From Arthrobacter sp. ISL-65 (lineage in GTDB: Bacteria > Actinomycetota > Actinomycetes > Actinomycetales > Micrococcaceae), in NCBI RefSeq assembly GCF_018613795.1, contig NZ_JAGGPN010000041.1, forward strand, positions 23,259-87,258: a stretch of 64,000 bases of DNA, read 5' to 3'. Of this stretch, positions 51,378-60,880 are shown one piece after another. How positions within the stretch are numbered: position 1 is the stretch's first letter; every line of letters begins with the position of its first letter. A program made the translations under genes and the position numbers. Under the pieces are notes generated by a model that was not told the origin of the DNA, did not search any database, and saw only the letters and a program-made list of their open reading frames with translations.

Positions 51378-52556
51378 ATGACCGACCGCGTAGCGATCGC
51401 TGGAATTGGAATGACTTCTTTTGGAAAGTTTCTTGATCGATCGGTGAAAAGCCTCTCGGAGGAAGCTGTGAGGCTAGCGCTGGAGGATGCCGGAATCGGC
51501 GCCGAGGAAGTTGACCGTGTCTACTTCGGTAACTCAGCATCTGGAGTCATCACCGGGCAGGAGATGATTCGAGGCCAAGCCGCGCTTAGGAACACCGGCC
51601 TCATGGGTAAGCCCATAATCAATGTCGAAAACGCTTGCGCTACGGGCAGCACGGCGTTTCATCTGGCGTGGCAGACGGTAGCAAGTGGCCAGGCGGATGT
51701 TGTCTTGGTGGTGGGAGCGGAGAAGCTTAGCCATGTAGACAAGGCTGTCTCCATCGCAGCGTTCGGAGGAGCCGTGGACAAGGAAGAAGAACTTCCGTCG
51801 CACGTCGGTTCTGGCACCGGATCCATTTTCATGGATATCTATGCAGAGCGTACTCGCCGGTACATGGACGCTACGGGAACGACACCAGCTGATTTTGCGC
51901 GGATAACCGTTAAGAGTCGCCATGCTGCCTCGCTCAATCCCTTCGCGCAGTTTCGTAAAGAGACGACGGTCGAGGAAGTCTTGGCAAGCCGGATGATCAG
52001 TGAACCCTTGACGCTTCCTATGTGCTCTGCGATCGGCGATGGGGCAGCAGCGATAGTCGTGTGTTCCTCCCGCGTGGCGTCCAAGCTATCAAGATTCAGG
52101 CCTGTTTGGGTGGCCAGCTCGGCGCTTGTTTCGGGCTCAGCGGATCCGACGAAGCCAAACGCTTCGTCTCGAGCCGCGAAGGAGGCCTACGAGGCAGCTT
52201 CGATTGGTCCCGAAGACGTCCATGTGGCAGAGGTTCACGATGCATCCGCCCCTGGCGAACTGATCAATTACGAAGTCATGCAGTTCTGTGCGCCGGGGGC
52301 GGCAGCGGAACTGTTGCGTAGCGGTGCGACGGACCTTGGCGGAAGGATTTCTGTAAATCCGAGCGGCGGTTTGCTCAGCAGAGGGCACCCGATTGGCGCC
52401 ACAGGAACCGCTCAAATATTCGAACTCGTCCACCAGCTGCGCGGAGAAGCGGGCGCACGGCAACGGGAGTCGGCAAGGGTCGCTCTGGCGCAGAATTCCG
52501 GGGGACAGGTGGGCGGTGACTCGGCCGCAGCGGTGGTCTCCATCCTTGTATCCTAG
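51378..52556 (+). CDS. SCP2/lipid-transfer-type thiolase, 392 aa
   Basis: Thiolase of the sterol-carrier-protein-x class, often used for branched or ring-derived 3-oxoacyl-CoAs and for retro-aldol partners. The nucleophile is Cys87 in NVENACATGSTAF; AEVHDASAPGELI (about 289-301) and the His in SRGHPIGATGTAQ (about 335-347) complete the site. The Asn-Glu-Ala-Phe motif of classical thiolases is replaced by HDASA, as expected for this class. Some members act with a partner DUF35 OB-fold protein, but none is seen here. It ends in a strong terminator. Confidence 0.92.
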   Translation: MTDRVAIAGIGMTSFGKFLDRSVKSLSEEAVRLALEDAGIGAEEVDRVYFGNSASGVITGQEMIRGQAALRNTGLMGKPIINVENACATGSTAFHLAWQTVASGQADVVLVVGAEKLSHVDKAVSIAAFGGAVDKEEELPSHVGSGTGSIFMDIYAERTRRYMDATGTTPADFARITVKSRHAASLNPFAQFRKETTVEEVLASRMISEPLTLPMCSAIGDGAAAIVVCSSRVASKLSRFRPVWVASSALVSGSADPTKPNASSRAAKEAYEAASIGPEDVHVAEVHDASAPGELINYEVMQFCAPGAAAELLRSGATDLGGRISVNPSGGLLSRGHPIGATGTAQIFELVHQLRGEAGARQRESARVALAQNSGGQVGGDSAAAVVSILVS

Positions 52557-52629
52557 GTTTCCTTCGCTGGTATCTTTAACTAATGGTCGTGGCTGCTTGC
52601 TCTAGGGCGAGTAGACGCTCTGTCCTGTC

Positions 52630-52662
52630 AAAGGGGATGCGGACTCCGTCCGCATCCCCTTT
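52630..52662 (+). terminator. Strong terminator after the SCP2-type thiolase
   Basis: Perfect 15-bp stem AAAGGGGATGCGGAC / GTCCGCATCCCCTTT with a 3-base loop TCC, 74 bases past the stop. Confidence 0.92.
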
Positions 52663-53199
52663 GTGCTCTTCTGCTACTTAACCTGGGTGGGGATGGCGCA
52701 CGCGCCGCTGCGGCACTAATGGGCCCCCGTCGGTTGACCTGCCAGCACGAAGGGCTGGCGCGAGAGCTGCGATAATTCAGCACTTGGCTGGCGGTTGGAG
52801 TTAAACGCAGCGCGATTGAGCCCAAATCTCCCAGGGGCAGTTCCGGCCAGCGGTGTAAAGGCAATAAACCAGGCTGACCGCGCAGTGGTCTCGCCCATAA
52901 GCTCAAAATTCGTCGATGAAGAGCGCATTAATGGTTGCAAGCAATTGCGATTCCTTCTGAAATTGGCGCGACCTGAATTTGGCGCGATGCTGGCGTTTAA
53001 GGGCGCTATTTAGATGTTCTGACCTAATTCTTGGCGAGGCCTTCGCAGGGCTGTGACTGTTGCGCGTGAACTTTCGATCGCCGATCCGGTGCGGGCCGGT
53101 CACGCGAATGTAAGCCCGGGGTCAGCCGCGCGTTCAACGATGGGGAGAGCATGGCTTCCAACTGCTCATCCATCTCCAGGCCAACAGCGACGGGGCTTG
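52663..53199. other. Intergenic, no gene seen
   Basis: About 540 bases between the terminator and the IS481 remnant. No family-like frame on either strand. Confidence 0.35.
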
Positions 53200-53720
53200 A
53201 GACCTCACGTGCGCTGGATGACGTCCTCGAAGCCGGCCCTGGGTCTGAGGGAGGATCCCGGAGCAGACGTAGCGGGAACGATCATCCACGGTTTGGTGGA
53301 TACTCGCATAGCCGCGTAGCAGGCTCCGGCGCTCTCCGCCGTCGAGGTTCCACACGCCTCATTCCCCGACAGCGGGTACTCATACCGGCGGTCGCGTTCA
53401 CGGCGGATCCTGGTTCCGGTGGCGTCCGTGGAGGGCAGTGATATCAACGAAGGACGCGGGGGATCGTGGGAATGTTCAAATGCCGATGGGAAGCGATCCT
53501 GGCCGGTCCTCATCGCTTGGATGTTCCCAGTCCAACGACCCCGTGTTGTGCCCGCAGCGCGCTGCGGTGGGAGCAGGCCCGTGGCCGGCAGCGTCGATAC
53601 TACATGTCGGCTCCCTGGGCTTGCCGTATCCGTTTTCGCCCACCGGGCAGCGGTCGGCACCGAAAGATTGAACAGTTCAGCGACGCGCATTGAAGGCCAG
53701 TGGCCGCTATCGGCAATCAC
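53200..53720 (-). pseudogene. Decayed IS481-family transposase
   Basis: Minus-strand pieces in several frames match the IS481 order. The helix-turn-helix reads ADSGHWPSMRVAELFNLSVPTAARWA (from 53715). Then comes GPARIASHRHLNIPTIPRVL in another frame with a stop, then RRYEYPLSG (RRYEHxxPG in active copies), then TVDDRSRYVCSGILP, the second DDE-Asp strand. The 3' part is gone. Not functional. It marks a recombination seam between the thiolase unit and the CocE operon. Confidence 0.72.
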
Positions 53721-53736
53721 GCACTCAACAGATAAG

Positions 53737-53779
53737 TGACGTCAGGTCCTACTGTGCCGGACAGTAGGACCTGACGTCA
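53737..53779. terminator. Perfect 19-bp hairpin after the CocE gene
   Basis: TGACGTCAGGTCCTACTGT and ACAGTAGGACCTGACGTCA around GCCGG, starting 2 bases past the CocE stop on the minus strand. Very stable, so it is the terminator of the leftward esterase operon and would also stop rightward readthrough. Confidence 0.9.
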
Positions 53780-53780
53780 T

Positions 53781-55523
53781 TTAGGTCCCGGAAGGTGTAG
53801 TTGGATCCGGGACGACGGGCAGCTCGATGTACGACGGACGGCGAGCGTCGTGGTAGAGCCGCTGATGAGCGGTGACGAACTCCGTCCCCTTCTGGTCACC
53901 CGTGTTAAGGTTTCGGTCCCACCGAGGGAAGCAACTGTTGGTGACCTGCACCCTGATCCTGTGTCCGGCCAGGAACACATTGCTTGTTGACCATAGATCG
54001 ATCTCGATCTCCTGAGCCTCGTCTGCACCGCTGTCTATGCGGAGGATTCCGTCGGTCAGGTTTAGAGACCGCCCGTCGGCGTCCACGTCACAGAGACGGG
54101 CGACCCAGTCCGTCGACGGCGTCGAGCTCTGGACGTGCAACCGTACCCGGATCGGCCCTGTCACCTCAAGGTCCTTCTCAAGCACCTCTGAGGTGAAGAC
54201 GAGCACATCCGGTCGCGACTCGACCAGCGCTTGGTCATGAGGACCCCGTCCTGGTGTGAGCGCCATTGGCCCACCATACGTGGGGACCGGGTCCGCCGGG
54301 TCATAGTCGATCTCACTCGGCCCTGCCTCAATGGGCAACGCGGTCGTGGCAAGGCCACCATCGGCATGCAGGTGCCAGCGCTCGGTGCTGGCGCGCTGCA
54401 GAGGCCAAGCTTCCTCGTCCCGCCATTCGTTGCGTCCCATCACGAATATCCGTACCGGAGCCGAGGCTCTTACAGGTGCATCATCCGTGAGGTGACCGCG
54501 GAGAAACGCCAGCACCTCATCGCTCCAGCTCCCATTCGGATGGGCCCCCGCGTCCCGGCTGGACATGATCCCGAAATCCTGCGCGCCGATCCGGTTGCCG
54601 AAGTCCAAGTGCGTCCACGGTCCGATGATCAGTCGCGATTCCCGGCCGAGGTCGCGCATTGTCGTGTAGCTGTCGATGGTTCCCTGCAAGCAGGTGTCGA
54701 ACCAGCCTCCCGAGTTCAGGCTAGGGATCTGGACTCGCGCGTGGCCCCCGGCGACACGCATGTGCTGTGTGGCCTCCACATCATTGGCTTCGCTCGGCTC
54801 CACAAACACCGGCGTGCGGTGCCGACGTAGCACGGGCAGCTCGGTGGCCGGTAATCCCCAGTAGCCGTCCTTCTCGAGACTGTCGAAGTCTTCAATAAGG
54901 GCCGCAGACCGGGCGGCCATCTCGTCGCCCGTCAGGCCCTGTCGCGACAACCAGTCGAACCCGGCGGCCAGCGACCACGACGCGATGACCGATATCTGGG
55001 TGGCACCACCGCGGGCCACCAAGGCTTCACGCGGCTCTGTCCACGTCATCAGGGGCGTGATCGCCTTCAACGCGGGTGGCTGCTGAAATGCGGCCTGCCA
55101 TTGCGTGTTCCCACAGTAACTGCCGCCGAGCATGCCAACGCGCCCGTTGGAGCCGGCAAGCTGAGCGGCCCAAGCAATTGTGTCAGCGCCGTCAGCACCC
55201 TCGTGTTGCAGCGGCTCCCATTCACCGTCAGACGCATAACGTCCACGGACATCCTGGATGACCATGATGAACCCTCTTCGCGCCACTTCTGTCGGCGAGA
55301 AGCCATTCCACACGTTGTCCGCAGCGCCGGCCTTGTTGTAGGGCGTACGCACGACCAACGTCGGCCAAGGACCATCCCCCGCCGGCCGGTAGACGTCAGC
55401 CCGGAGCACGACGCCGTCGCGCATTCGCGCGGGCACGTCAAATTCCACCTGCACTGACGTTGGCGCCTCAGCATCCGCGTTCATAACACTGCTCATTTCC
55501 TGCGCTTTCATGTCCTGAGTCAT
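53781..55523 (-). CDS. CocE/NonD-family hydrolase (X-Pro dipeptidyl-peptidase S15 type), 580 aa
   Basis: Serine hydrolase related to cocaine esterase and glutaryl-7-ACA acylases. The nucleophile is Ser135 in MLGGSYCGNTQWQ; the Asp is in NSGGWFDTCLQGTIDSY (about 270-286) and the His in IIGPWTHLDFG (about 299-309). The C-terminal jelly-roll domain (DLEVTGPIRVRLHVQSS, FLAGHRIRVQVTNSCFPRW) is the S15 beta domain. Length is normal (about 570-590). No signal peptide, so cytoplasmic. It overlaps the upstream esterase by 4 bases and ends in a strong hairpin. It would hydrolyse an ester or amide taken up by the cell. Confidence 0.9.
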   Translation of the reverse strand: MTQDMKAQEMSSVMNADAEAPTSVQVEFDVPARMRDGVVLRADVYRPAGDGPWPTLVVRTPYNKAGAADNVWNGFSPTEVARRGFIMVIQDVRGRYASDGEWEPLQHEGADGADTIAWAAQLAGSNGRVGMLGGSYCGNTQWQAAFQQPPALKAITPLMTWTEPREALVARGGATQISVIASWSLAAGFDWLSRQGLTGDEMAARSAALIEDFDSLEKDGYWGLPATELPVLRRHRTPVFVEPSEANDVEATQHMRVAGGHARVQIPSLNSGGWFDTCLQGTIDSYTTMRDLGRESRLIIGPWTHLDFGNRIGAQDFGIMSSRDAGAHPNGSWSDEVLAFLRGHLTDDAPVRASAPVRIFVMGRNEWRDEEAWPLQRASTERWHLHADGGLATTALPIEAGPSEIDYDPADPVPTYGGPMALTPGRGPHDQALVESRPDVLVFTSEVLEKDLEVTGPIRVRLHVQSSTPSTDWVARLCDVDADGRSLNLTDGILRIDSGADEAQEIEIDLWSTSNVFLAGHRIRVQVTNSCFPRWDRNLNTGDQKGTEFVTAHQRLYHDARRPSYIELPVVPDPTTPSGT

Positions 55524-56470
55524 TTGTCTTCCACCTGGTCACGGAAGATCCACCGAAGGGTTTCGGGAAACACCGCACCAGCATGCCCGAGGGTATGTCC
55601 GCCGCTGCCAAACACGAACATCGAATCGTAGCGGCGATACTTCAGGGCCGCGTCGAGGTCGTGGTTCGCGATGGGGATGTTGCCGTAGATGATGTCGACG
55701 TCGCGCTTTCCCGACTGGTGCCAGACCCGGATCGGCTTGCGCGGAGTGCGCCGGACCATGCTGGGCAGATTGTGTGCACCGCGGATGTTGATGAAGCTTC
55801 CGCAGTGCGAGATCACGTTTCCGAACTCGTCGGGGCGGTGGAAGGCTGCGGTGAAGGCGCCTGCGCCACCGGAGCTGAAGCCGCAGATGACGCGGCCCTT
55901 TGGGTCGTCGGTCAGTCGGACTTTGGTCCGGATAACGGGAAACAGCTCCTCCACGAGGTAGCGGGCGAAGTCCTCACTGACAGTGTCATACTCGACACCA
56001 CGGTTCGTGCTTCCACCGTAGATCGGGTAGCCCGGTCCCGTCTCCCCAGGGTTGTGGAACAGGCCGACGGTCATGGGGATCTCGCCCTTATGCACGAGGT
56101 TGTCCAGCACCGTGGTGGCACGACACTGCTCTCCGGCGTACTCCAGGCCGTCCAGGCAAACCATCAGGTTGACCGAGTCCGCCTCCTCGGCACCATGCGG
56201 CAGGTACAGGTAGACACTGCTCGTCACGCCTGGATAGACGGTGTGACTGGTCCACCGGAAGTGGTAGTACTTCCCGGCGGGAATGCCTTCCTGCGGCAGC
56301 GACTCGGAAGTCAGGCGGTACTCGGACACCGTGTCGTTTTCTGATAACTCGTAAGTGGCAATGTCCTTGCTCGGGAGCGTGTCCGCCAAGTCGTCGTCGC
56401 CTGTCATCATTCCCCAGTGGTCGAGCTCTACAAGTTCGAGCTCGATTGTGGCTGTCTGCGAATGGTTCAT
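55520..56470 (-). CDS. Alpha/beta-hydrolase esterase (enterochelin esterase / feruloyl esterase D-like), 316 aa
   Basis: Esterase of the Fes/esterase-D group. The N-terminal part (residues 40-120) has the beta-rich leader seen in Fes-like enzymes, with HFRWTSHTVYPGVTSSVYLYLPHGA. The nucleophile elbow is VICGFSSGGAGAFTAAFH (about 192-209), and the likely His is in GSGGHTLGHAGAVFPE near the C-terminus. No signal peptide is seen. It is the first gene of a two-gene leftward operon with CocE, joined by a 4-base overlap. Two different ester/amide hydrolases in one operon suggest stepwise breakdown of a compound with more than one acyl linkage. Confidence 0.85.
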   Translation of the reverse strand: MNHSQTATIELELVELDHWGMMTGDDDLADTLPSKDIATYELSENDTVSEYRLTSESLPQEGIPAGKYYHFRWTSHTVYPGVTSSVYLYLPHGAEEADSVNLMVCLDGLEYAGEQCRATTVLDNLVHKGEIPMTVGLFHNPGETGPGYPIYGGSTNRGVEYDTVSEDFARYLVEELFPVIRTKVRLTDDPKGRVICGFSSGGAGAFTAAFHRPDEFGNVISHCGSFINIRGAHNLPSMVRRTPRKPIRVWHQSGKRDVDIIYGNIPIANHDLDAALKYRRYDSMFVFGSGGHTLGHAGAVFPETLRWIFRDQVEDK

Positions 56471-57554
56471 GGTGAATCACCTTTCCTTTCATATGGTCGT
56501 GATCTCTTACCTTGCTCAAGTGCACCGCATCAAACGTGGGGTGATCGCCCCTGGCCCACTGTCGTTACCGACTTTTTCAAAAGGCCCACTGCTGAACATC
56601 TGGGTCTACAGTTGCCCCCGTACTTCCCGGACTCAGCGATCCCTGGCCCACGTTGACGGATCGGAGACATCCGAATAAGCGATTCGTAGGTCCGGTGGAT
56701 TACCGGACTGCCGCTGGGGCGTTGAGCTCGAAACGTTTCGGGTACTCACCATTTGTGGCGAGCGAGAGCGTCCGATGGTGAATCCTTGCCTGCCGCTGTG
56801 ACAAGCGTAAAAAACCCCAACGCCAAGCACCCCGACGACGACAGTTGCGCGCCATCGTCGGAATCGGCTTAAGCGCCGCCGGCTCCCTCTGATTACGTGC
56901 CCTCAGGTGGCCTCCCTATGTCCTACGTATTCGACGACTGTAAATCCTGTGGCCTCTTGAGGCTCTTGAGTGACCTTGGAGCTGCCGTCCAGTGCACCAA
57001 TCCAACACCGTCGCGTCAGCAGCATGAGTCGACTTTTCCCCAAGTGAAATGCTTCGGCAAGTAGTGGTTTAACCAATCGACGCAGAGGGACTTGGGGCTA
57101 TTCCAGTGCCCATACCACTTCGGCGGGCGTAGCCCGGGTCACCGACGAAAAACGCCTCTAGAGCTGCCGGGAGATTGGGGTGCCCATAATCGAGGCCTAC
57201 GAGCTCTACAAGCTCGAGCACGTTTGGTATCCCGTATGCAGCCACCAGTTTCCTAGCGCCACCGGCGTCAACTCGGAGTGGCTCGACCTGCGGAACGGGT
57301 CATGCCGTGGTCTATGGGCAGCGGGATGTATTCGTCCCAGATGTGACGCCGGGCAGCTGGAAGCGAATCCAAATTTGTTGCTGCCGTGGCCGACCCAATG
57401 AGAGCAGAAGCGGCGATGCAGCTGTCGATAGCGCAGTAACGTCGAGAACCTCGTCGTTACTGCGCGCCCAAAGTCGTGCAACTCCGCTTCTGCTGCCAGC
57501 TTGATATCGGGGCGCCGGGTGTTCGCGATTGGGAGGACGCCAAAGTCCTAAAGG
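56471..57554. other. 1.1-kb region with no supported gene
   Basis: Between the esterase start and the permease operator. It holds a hairpin at 57431-57465 (GCGCAGTAACG with CGTTACTGCGC, 11-bp stem). No frame has a domain or a ribosome site; likely degenerate DNA plus the esterase promoter. Confidence 0.45.
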
Positions 57555-57580
57555 CTAGTTGGTAAAACAACTAGTTACCA
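57555..57580 (+). promoter_or_regulatory. Class II operator before the APC permease
   Basis: CTAGTTG and CAACTAG, perfect 7-bp arms around GTAAAA; a second dyad TGGTAA/TTACCA (57560-57580) overlaps it. The permease starts about 190 bases downstream, giving a long leader like that of fadB. Confidence 0.7.
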
Positions 57581-57767
57581 GCAGATGAGTAAGCGACGAA
57601 CATCGTATTCAGACCATCGGCATGTGATGCATGTCCCAACAAGCGAGCAGGCCCTTGTGACCGTGACTATGCACTCCTAAGGAGCAGCCGCTCGTGTCGG
57701 ACCGCGCGGAAGGCGCGGCTCCTGTCTCGGGGACAACAATTCTCTTTTAGGAAGGTACTAATCGAAT

Positions 57768-59222
57768 ATGGACGTAATGAGTTCAGTGGGTACTAAGGCG
57801 CCGCCACAGAGCCAGCCACACCTGAAGGGCAACATGGGGTTCCTCGCGCTGTTCTTCAGCGTGGTGGCGTACAACGCCCCCCTGGTCGTCGTCGTCGGGG
57901 CCATCCCCATCATGGTGAGCAGCGGGGCAGGCCTGGGCACGCCAGTGTCGTTCATCATTGCAGGGGCCATCCTGGGGGCGTTCGCTGTCGGCTTCACGCG
58001 AATGTCCAAAATTATGCCGAAGCCAGGCGGCTTCTACTCGATGATCACAGCCGGACTCGGGCGGGAAATCGGCCTTGGCTCCGGTCTGGTGGCACTTCTG
58101 GGTTACTTCAGCGCCTACGCCGGAAGCGTCGTGTTCGGAGGTGTCGTAATGGGAGAGTTGGTACATGGCACCCTCAACGGGCCAGACCTCCCTTGGTACG
58201 TCTGGGCAAGCATCTTCTGGGCGGGCAGCTCGGTCCTCGGCTATTTCAAGGTCGAACTGTCAGCAAAGGTGCTGACGCTCTTCCTGTTCCTTGAGGTCGT
58301 CATCGTCGTCTCTTACGACGTCCTGGTCTTCGTCAATGGCGGAGCGAGTCATGAGGGCATCTCCGCAGCGCCGCTAAGCCCGATGCACTGGTTCGACGGG
58401 TCCTTCCCCCTGGGCTTGCTCTTCGCTCTCGGAATGTACGCAGGCTTCGAGGTGACCGTCCTGTTCCGTGAGGAGGTCCGAGATCCCAGCCGAACGATTC
58501 CCCGCGTCACCTATGCCGTGATCGCCTTAGGGACGGTCGTCTACGGCCTGTCCGCACTGTTGTTCATCAACTCGATCGGCCTCGACACGGTCGTCGAAGC
58601 CGCTACCGCTGACCCGACCGGTTCGATGACGGCGAGCCTGCAAGCCTTCGGCGGGAAAGTCCTCGCGGACGCCGCAACCGTCCTCGTCAATACGAGCACC
58701 TTTGCGGTGATCCTCGCGGCGCACAACATCTCGGCCAGATACTCCTTCAATCTGAGTGCGGATGGAATCCTTCCGCGGAAACTGAGCAGGGTGCACGCTC
58801 GCCACGGCTCGCCGCACGTCTCGTCCATGGCCGTTAGTGGTGCAGGCCTGGTTGTGAGCCTTGTGGTGATTTTCACGGGCATAGGGGCCATCGACTTCTA
58901 TACGGCTCTGCTCGGGATCACCAGCTTCGTGATCCTCGGAGTGATTTTCGTGACAGGTATCGCAGTGCCGGTCTATCTGCGTCGTCATGGCGGGCAGCAC
59001 TCGGTGTGGAGCCGAGTCGTCTTCCCGACCTTGTCACTTATCGGCCTGGGGTCCGGACTGATCCTCGCGGGGGTCAATTTCCCCCTCCTCGTCGGCGGCT
59101 CCCACGTCCTCGCAACCATTTTGATGGCGCTGATCGTCGGCCTGTTCGTGCTCGGCATTGTTCTCGCCGTGGTTTACCGACGGACCAAGCCGGCGACCTA
59201 TGCCCGAATCGGCCGGCAGTAA
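57768..59222 (+). CDS. APC-family amino acid/amine permease, 484 aa
   Basis: Inner-membrane uptake carrier with about 12 membrane segments. Helix 1 region reads NMGFLALFFSVVAYNAPLVVVVGAIPIMVSSG (about 22-53); KPGGFYSMITAGLGREIGLGSG (about 84-105) is the APC loop; FALGMYAGFEVTVLFREEVRDPSRTIPRVTYAVI (about 222-255) is the helix 6 signature with E/D. A short polar N-terminus precedes helix 1. AGGAAGG is 12 bases before the ATG. It may import an amino-acid-like or amine substrate for the neighbouring hydrolases and oxidases. Confidence 0.9.
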   Translation: MDVMSSVGTKAPPQSQPHLKGNMGFLALFFSVVAYNAPLVVVVGAIPIMVSSGAGLGTPVSFIIAGAILGAFAVGFTRMSKIMPKPGGFYSMITAGLGREIGLGSGLVALLGYFSAYAGSVVFGGVVMGELVHGTLNGPDLPWYVWASIFWAGSSVLGYFKVELSAKVLTLFLFLEVVIVVSYDVLVFVNGGASHEGISAAPLSPMHWFDGSFPLGLLFALGMYAGFEVTVLFREEVRDPSRTIPRVTYAVIALGTVVYGLSALLFINSIGLDTVVEAATADPTGSMTASLQAFGGKVLADAATVLVNTSTFAVILAAHNISARYSFNLSADGILPRKLSRVHARHGSPHVSSMAVSGAGLVVSLVVIFTGIGAIDFYTALLGITSFVILGVIFVTGIAVPVYLRRHGGQHSVWSRVVFPTLSLIGLGSGLILAGVNFPLLVGGSHVLATILMALIVGLFVLGIVLAVVYRRTKPATYARIGRQ

Positions 59223-59670
59223 GGTCCGGCATCGGCTAGGCAAGAGGAAGCCGAAAGCTCCGAACTCAACGGTCTGCACCGCAGAAGGGGACGATACAAG
59301 GGGGCCGATGTGACTGCTCCCCGTGAGCTGGACCAACATCAGGTCCGGTTCGCAGGGAGCAGTCTCGCACAGGTAGGCACTATTCTTCCCGGTGGCATTC
59401 CCGCGTCCGACAGTTGGGTCCAAGAAAACCTGGACTACTCCGGCAGCACGCTCGGAACTGGTGCCAGCGCTGCCCTTAGGGATGTTCCTGACCGCCGGGG
59501 CTCCAAGGCCTGACCAAACGGAATCGTTCCGGTCACGCTAGCCCTCCACCACCAAGTCCCTATGGCCAGGACGCCTACCTTATGGTCAAGCTTGTCGGAC
59601 GTACGGCCGGGGCAGTGGCCCGCTGGACCAGCTCCGCCGCCCGATCGGGAGTAAGCATCTTTTTCCGCTC
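59223..59670. other. Intergenic after the permease, no gene seen
   Basis: About 450 bases; a 67-codon GTG frame (59310-59513) has no family resemblance. Boundary with the recombinase remnant. Confidence 0.35.
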
Positions 59671-59710
59671 TCTATAAGCGCCGCGCTGCTTCTATAAGCG
59701 CCGCGCTGCT
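59671..59710. repeat. 20-bp tandem duplication at the recombinase 3' end
   Basis: TCTATAAGCGCCGCGCTGCT occurs twice head to tail (59671-59690 and 59691-59710). It alters the C-terminal frame of the resolvase remnant and may be the footprint of slippage. Confidence 0.9.
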
Positions 59711-59985
59711 TCGCCAAGGCGATACCTCACGCCCTTGCGGGCCCGCCGTTGCACCAGGGCGCAAGTCATCCAGTTTGCGGGCCGGCCGGTCCATAGTGTG
59801 CACCACGACCGTATCCCCGTCGCGGCGAAGCCCAGCAGTTGTTGCGGCCAGGCAGTGTCCCTGCCAGAGGCCTTGTCCGTGAACACCCGGTCCAGAACTA
59901 GCCCGCAGAGCTGGCGCTTCTCGTTCTGATCCAGCGTGCTCACCCACACGTACCCAATGCGTTCACCAGCCACCACTGCCTCCAA
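59692..59985 (-). pseudogene. Serine recombinase (Tn3-type resolvase) remnant
   Basis: Starts GERIGYVWVSTLDQNEKRQL with the catalytic Ser of VST, then LVLDRVFTDKASGRDTAWPQ. A frameshift follows; in the next frame GDTVVVHTMDRPARKLDDL continues the catalytic domain, and RKGVR appears in the first frame again. The usual Arg before VST is Trp. The helix-turn-helix domain is missing. Inactive. Confidence 0.82.
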
Positions 59986-60440
59986 CCCTCGTACATGTGG
60001 GATTGAGTTCTAGGGGCTTCCCAGATGAACGTCAAGAGGTACAGATCCTGGGCGTCAGGTTAGGGCGTGATTCTGTCCGGCATGCACGGCTCATGCTCCA
60101 ACCACCGGGGACGAAATCGATAAGCAACGCCAGCCGCACGAGAGTCAATTGACGCCAATTGTGGCTTGCCAGCCGACTGGGCGGGTGTGACAACCTATTC
60201 CTAGCCGGGAATCGTGACAAGAAACAGCATCCGCCGGAGCCTCGCTAGGTTCGGCGAGGGTTGTGGGCAGACTGGCGTCCTGCCAGAACAGGTCGCGTGG
60301 GGCTTCAACGTTGCCAAGGGAATTGGCGAAAGTGCAATTCCACCACGTTCTTGTCCTGTGCGCCTTGACCGAGCCGCAGTCCGGAGCGGCACACAACTTG
60401 CGTTGGCCCTGGTAAACGAGCTCATCAGCTGGCGCATGTC
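59986..60440. other. Intergenic, degenerate
   Basis: No gene supported. A minus-strand stretch about 60440-60280 reads KLCAAPDCGSVKAHRTRTW, faintly like a CGNR zinc finger, but the metal pattern is incomplete. Confidence 0.25.
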
Positions 60441-60448
60441 TTCTGGGA

Positions 60449-60700
60449 GTGATCCTGTGTGTCGATCATGTCAAGATCGATGCCGCTGCGCTCGTTGAAC
60501 GCTGCCACGACAAGCGTGGCTTAGTCTGCCCAGTGCCGATACAGCCTTGCTTTGCTGGCACCAACGACCTCGGCGAGAGCATCAACGGTCGTCCCTTCGT
60601 AATCGATCTCAGCGACCACGGCGATCGCGGTGTGTCGAGGATCTCCGCCCGGCGCGTCGCCGACAACCGCGCTCGTGACCTCTTCGCGGGACCGGTGGCG
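60449..60700 (-). pseudogene. TetR-family regulator remnant
   Basis: The minus strand reads RRAEILDT, then in the next frame IAVVAEIDYEGTTVDALAEVVGASKARLYRHWAD, a clear TetR DNA-binding domain, followed by an in-frame stop and then ATLVVAAFNERSGIDLDMIDT. A frameshift and a stop inactivate it, and no ligand domain remains. Confidence 0.78.
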
Positions 60701-60880
60701 ACGGGCGTCGTGCTCCCACTATCCGGCGACCCAGACCACTGGGGGAGAGAAGCGCCGTAGCGCGTGCATTGCTCGTCCACCCAGGACGACCAAACGCTTC
60801 CTCTTCGCCAGGCCCTTATCAATGTCGTCTAGCACCTTGTCTGGTCACCATGAGAGGAGAACGATCAGCAGCCGTGAGCT

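Noticed and set aside
59671..59710. Tandem repeat as a CRISPR or iteron array
   Set aside because: Only two units without spacers; fits a simple duplication.
60280..60440. CGNR zinc-finger protein
   Set aside because: Incomplete metal-binding pattern and no N-terminal domain.
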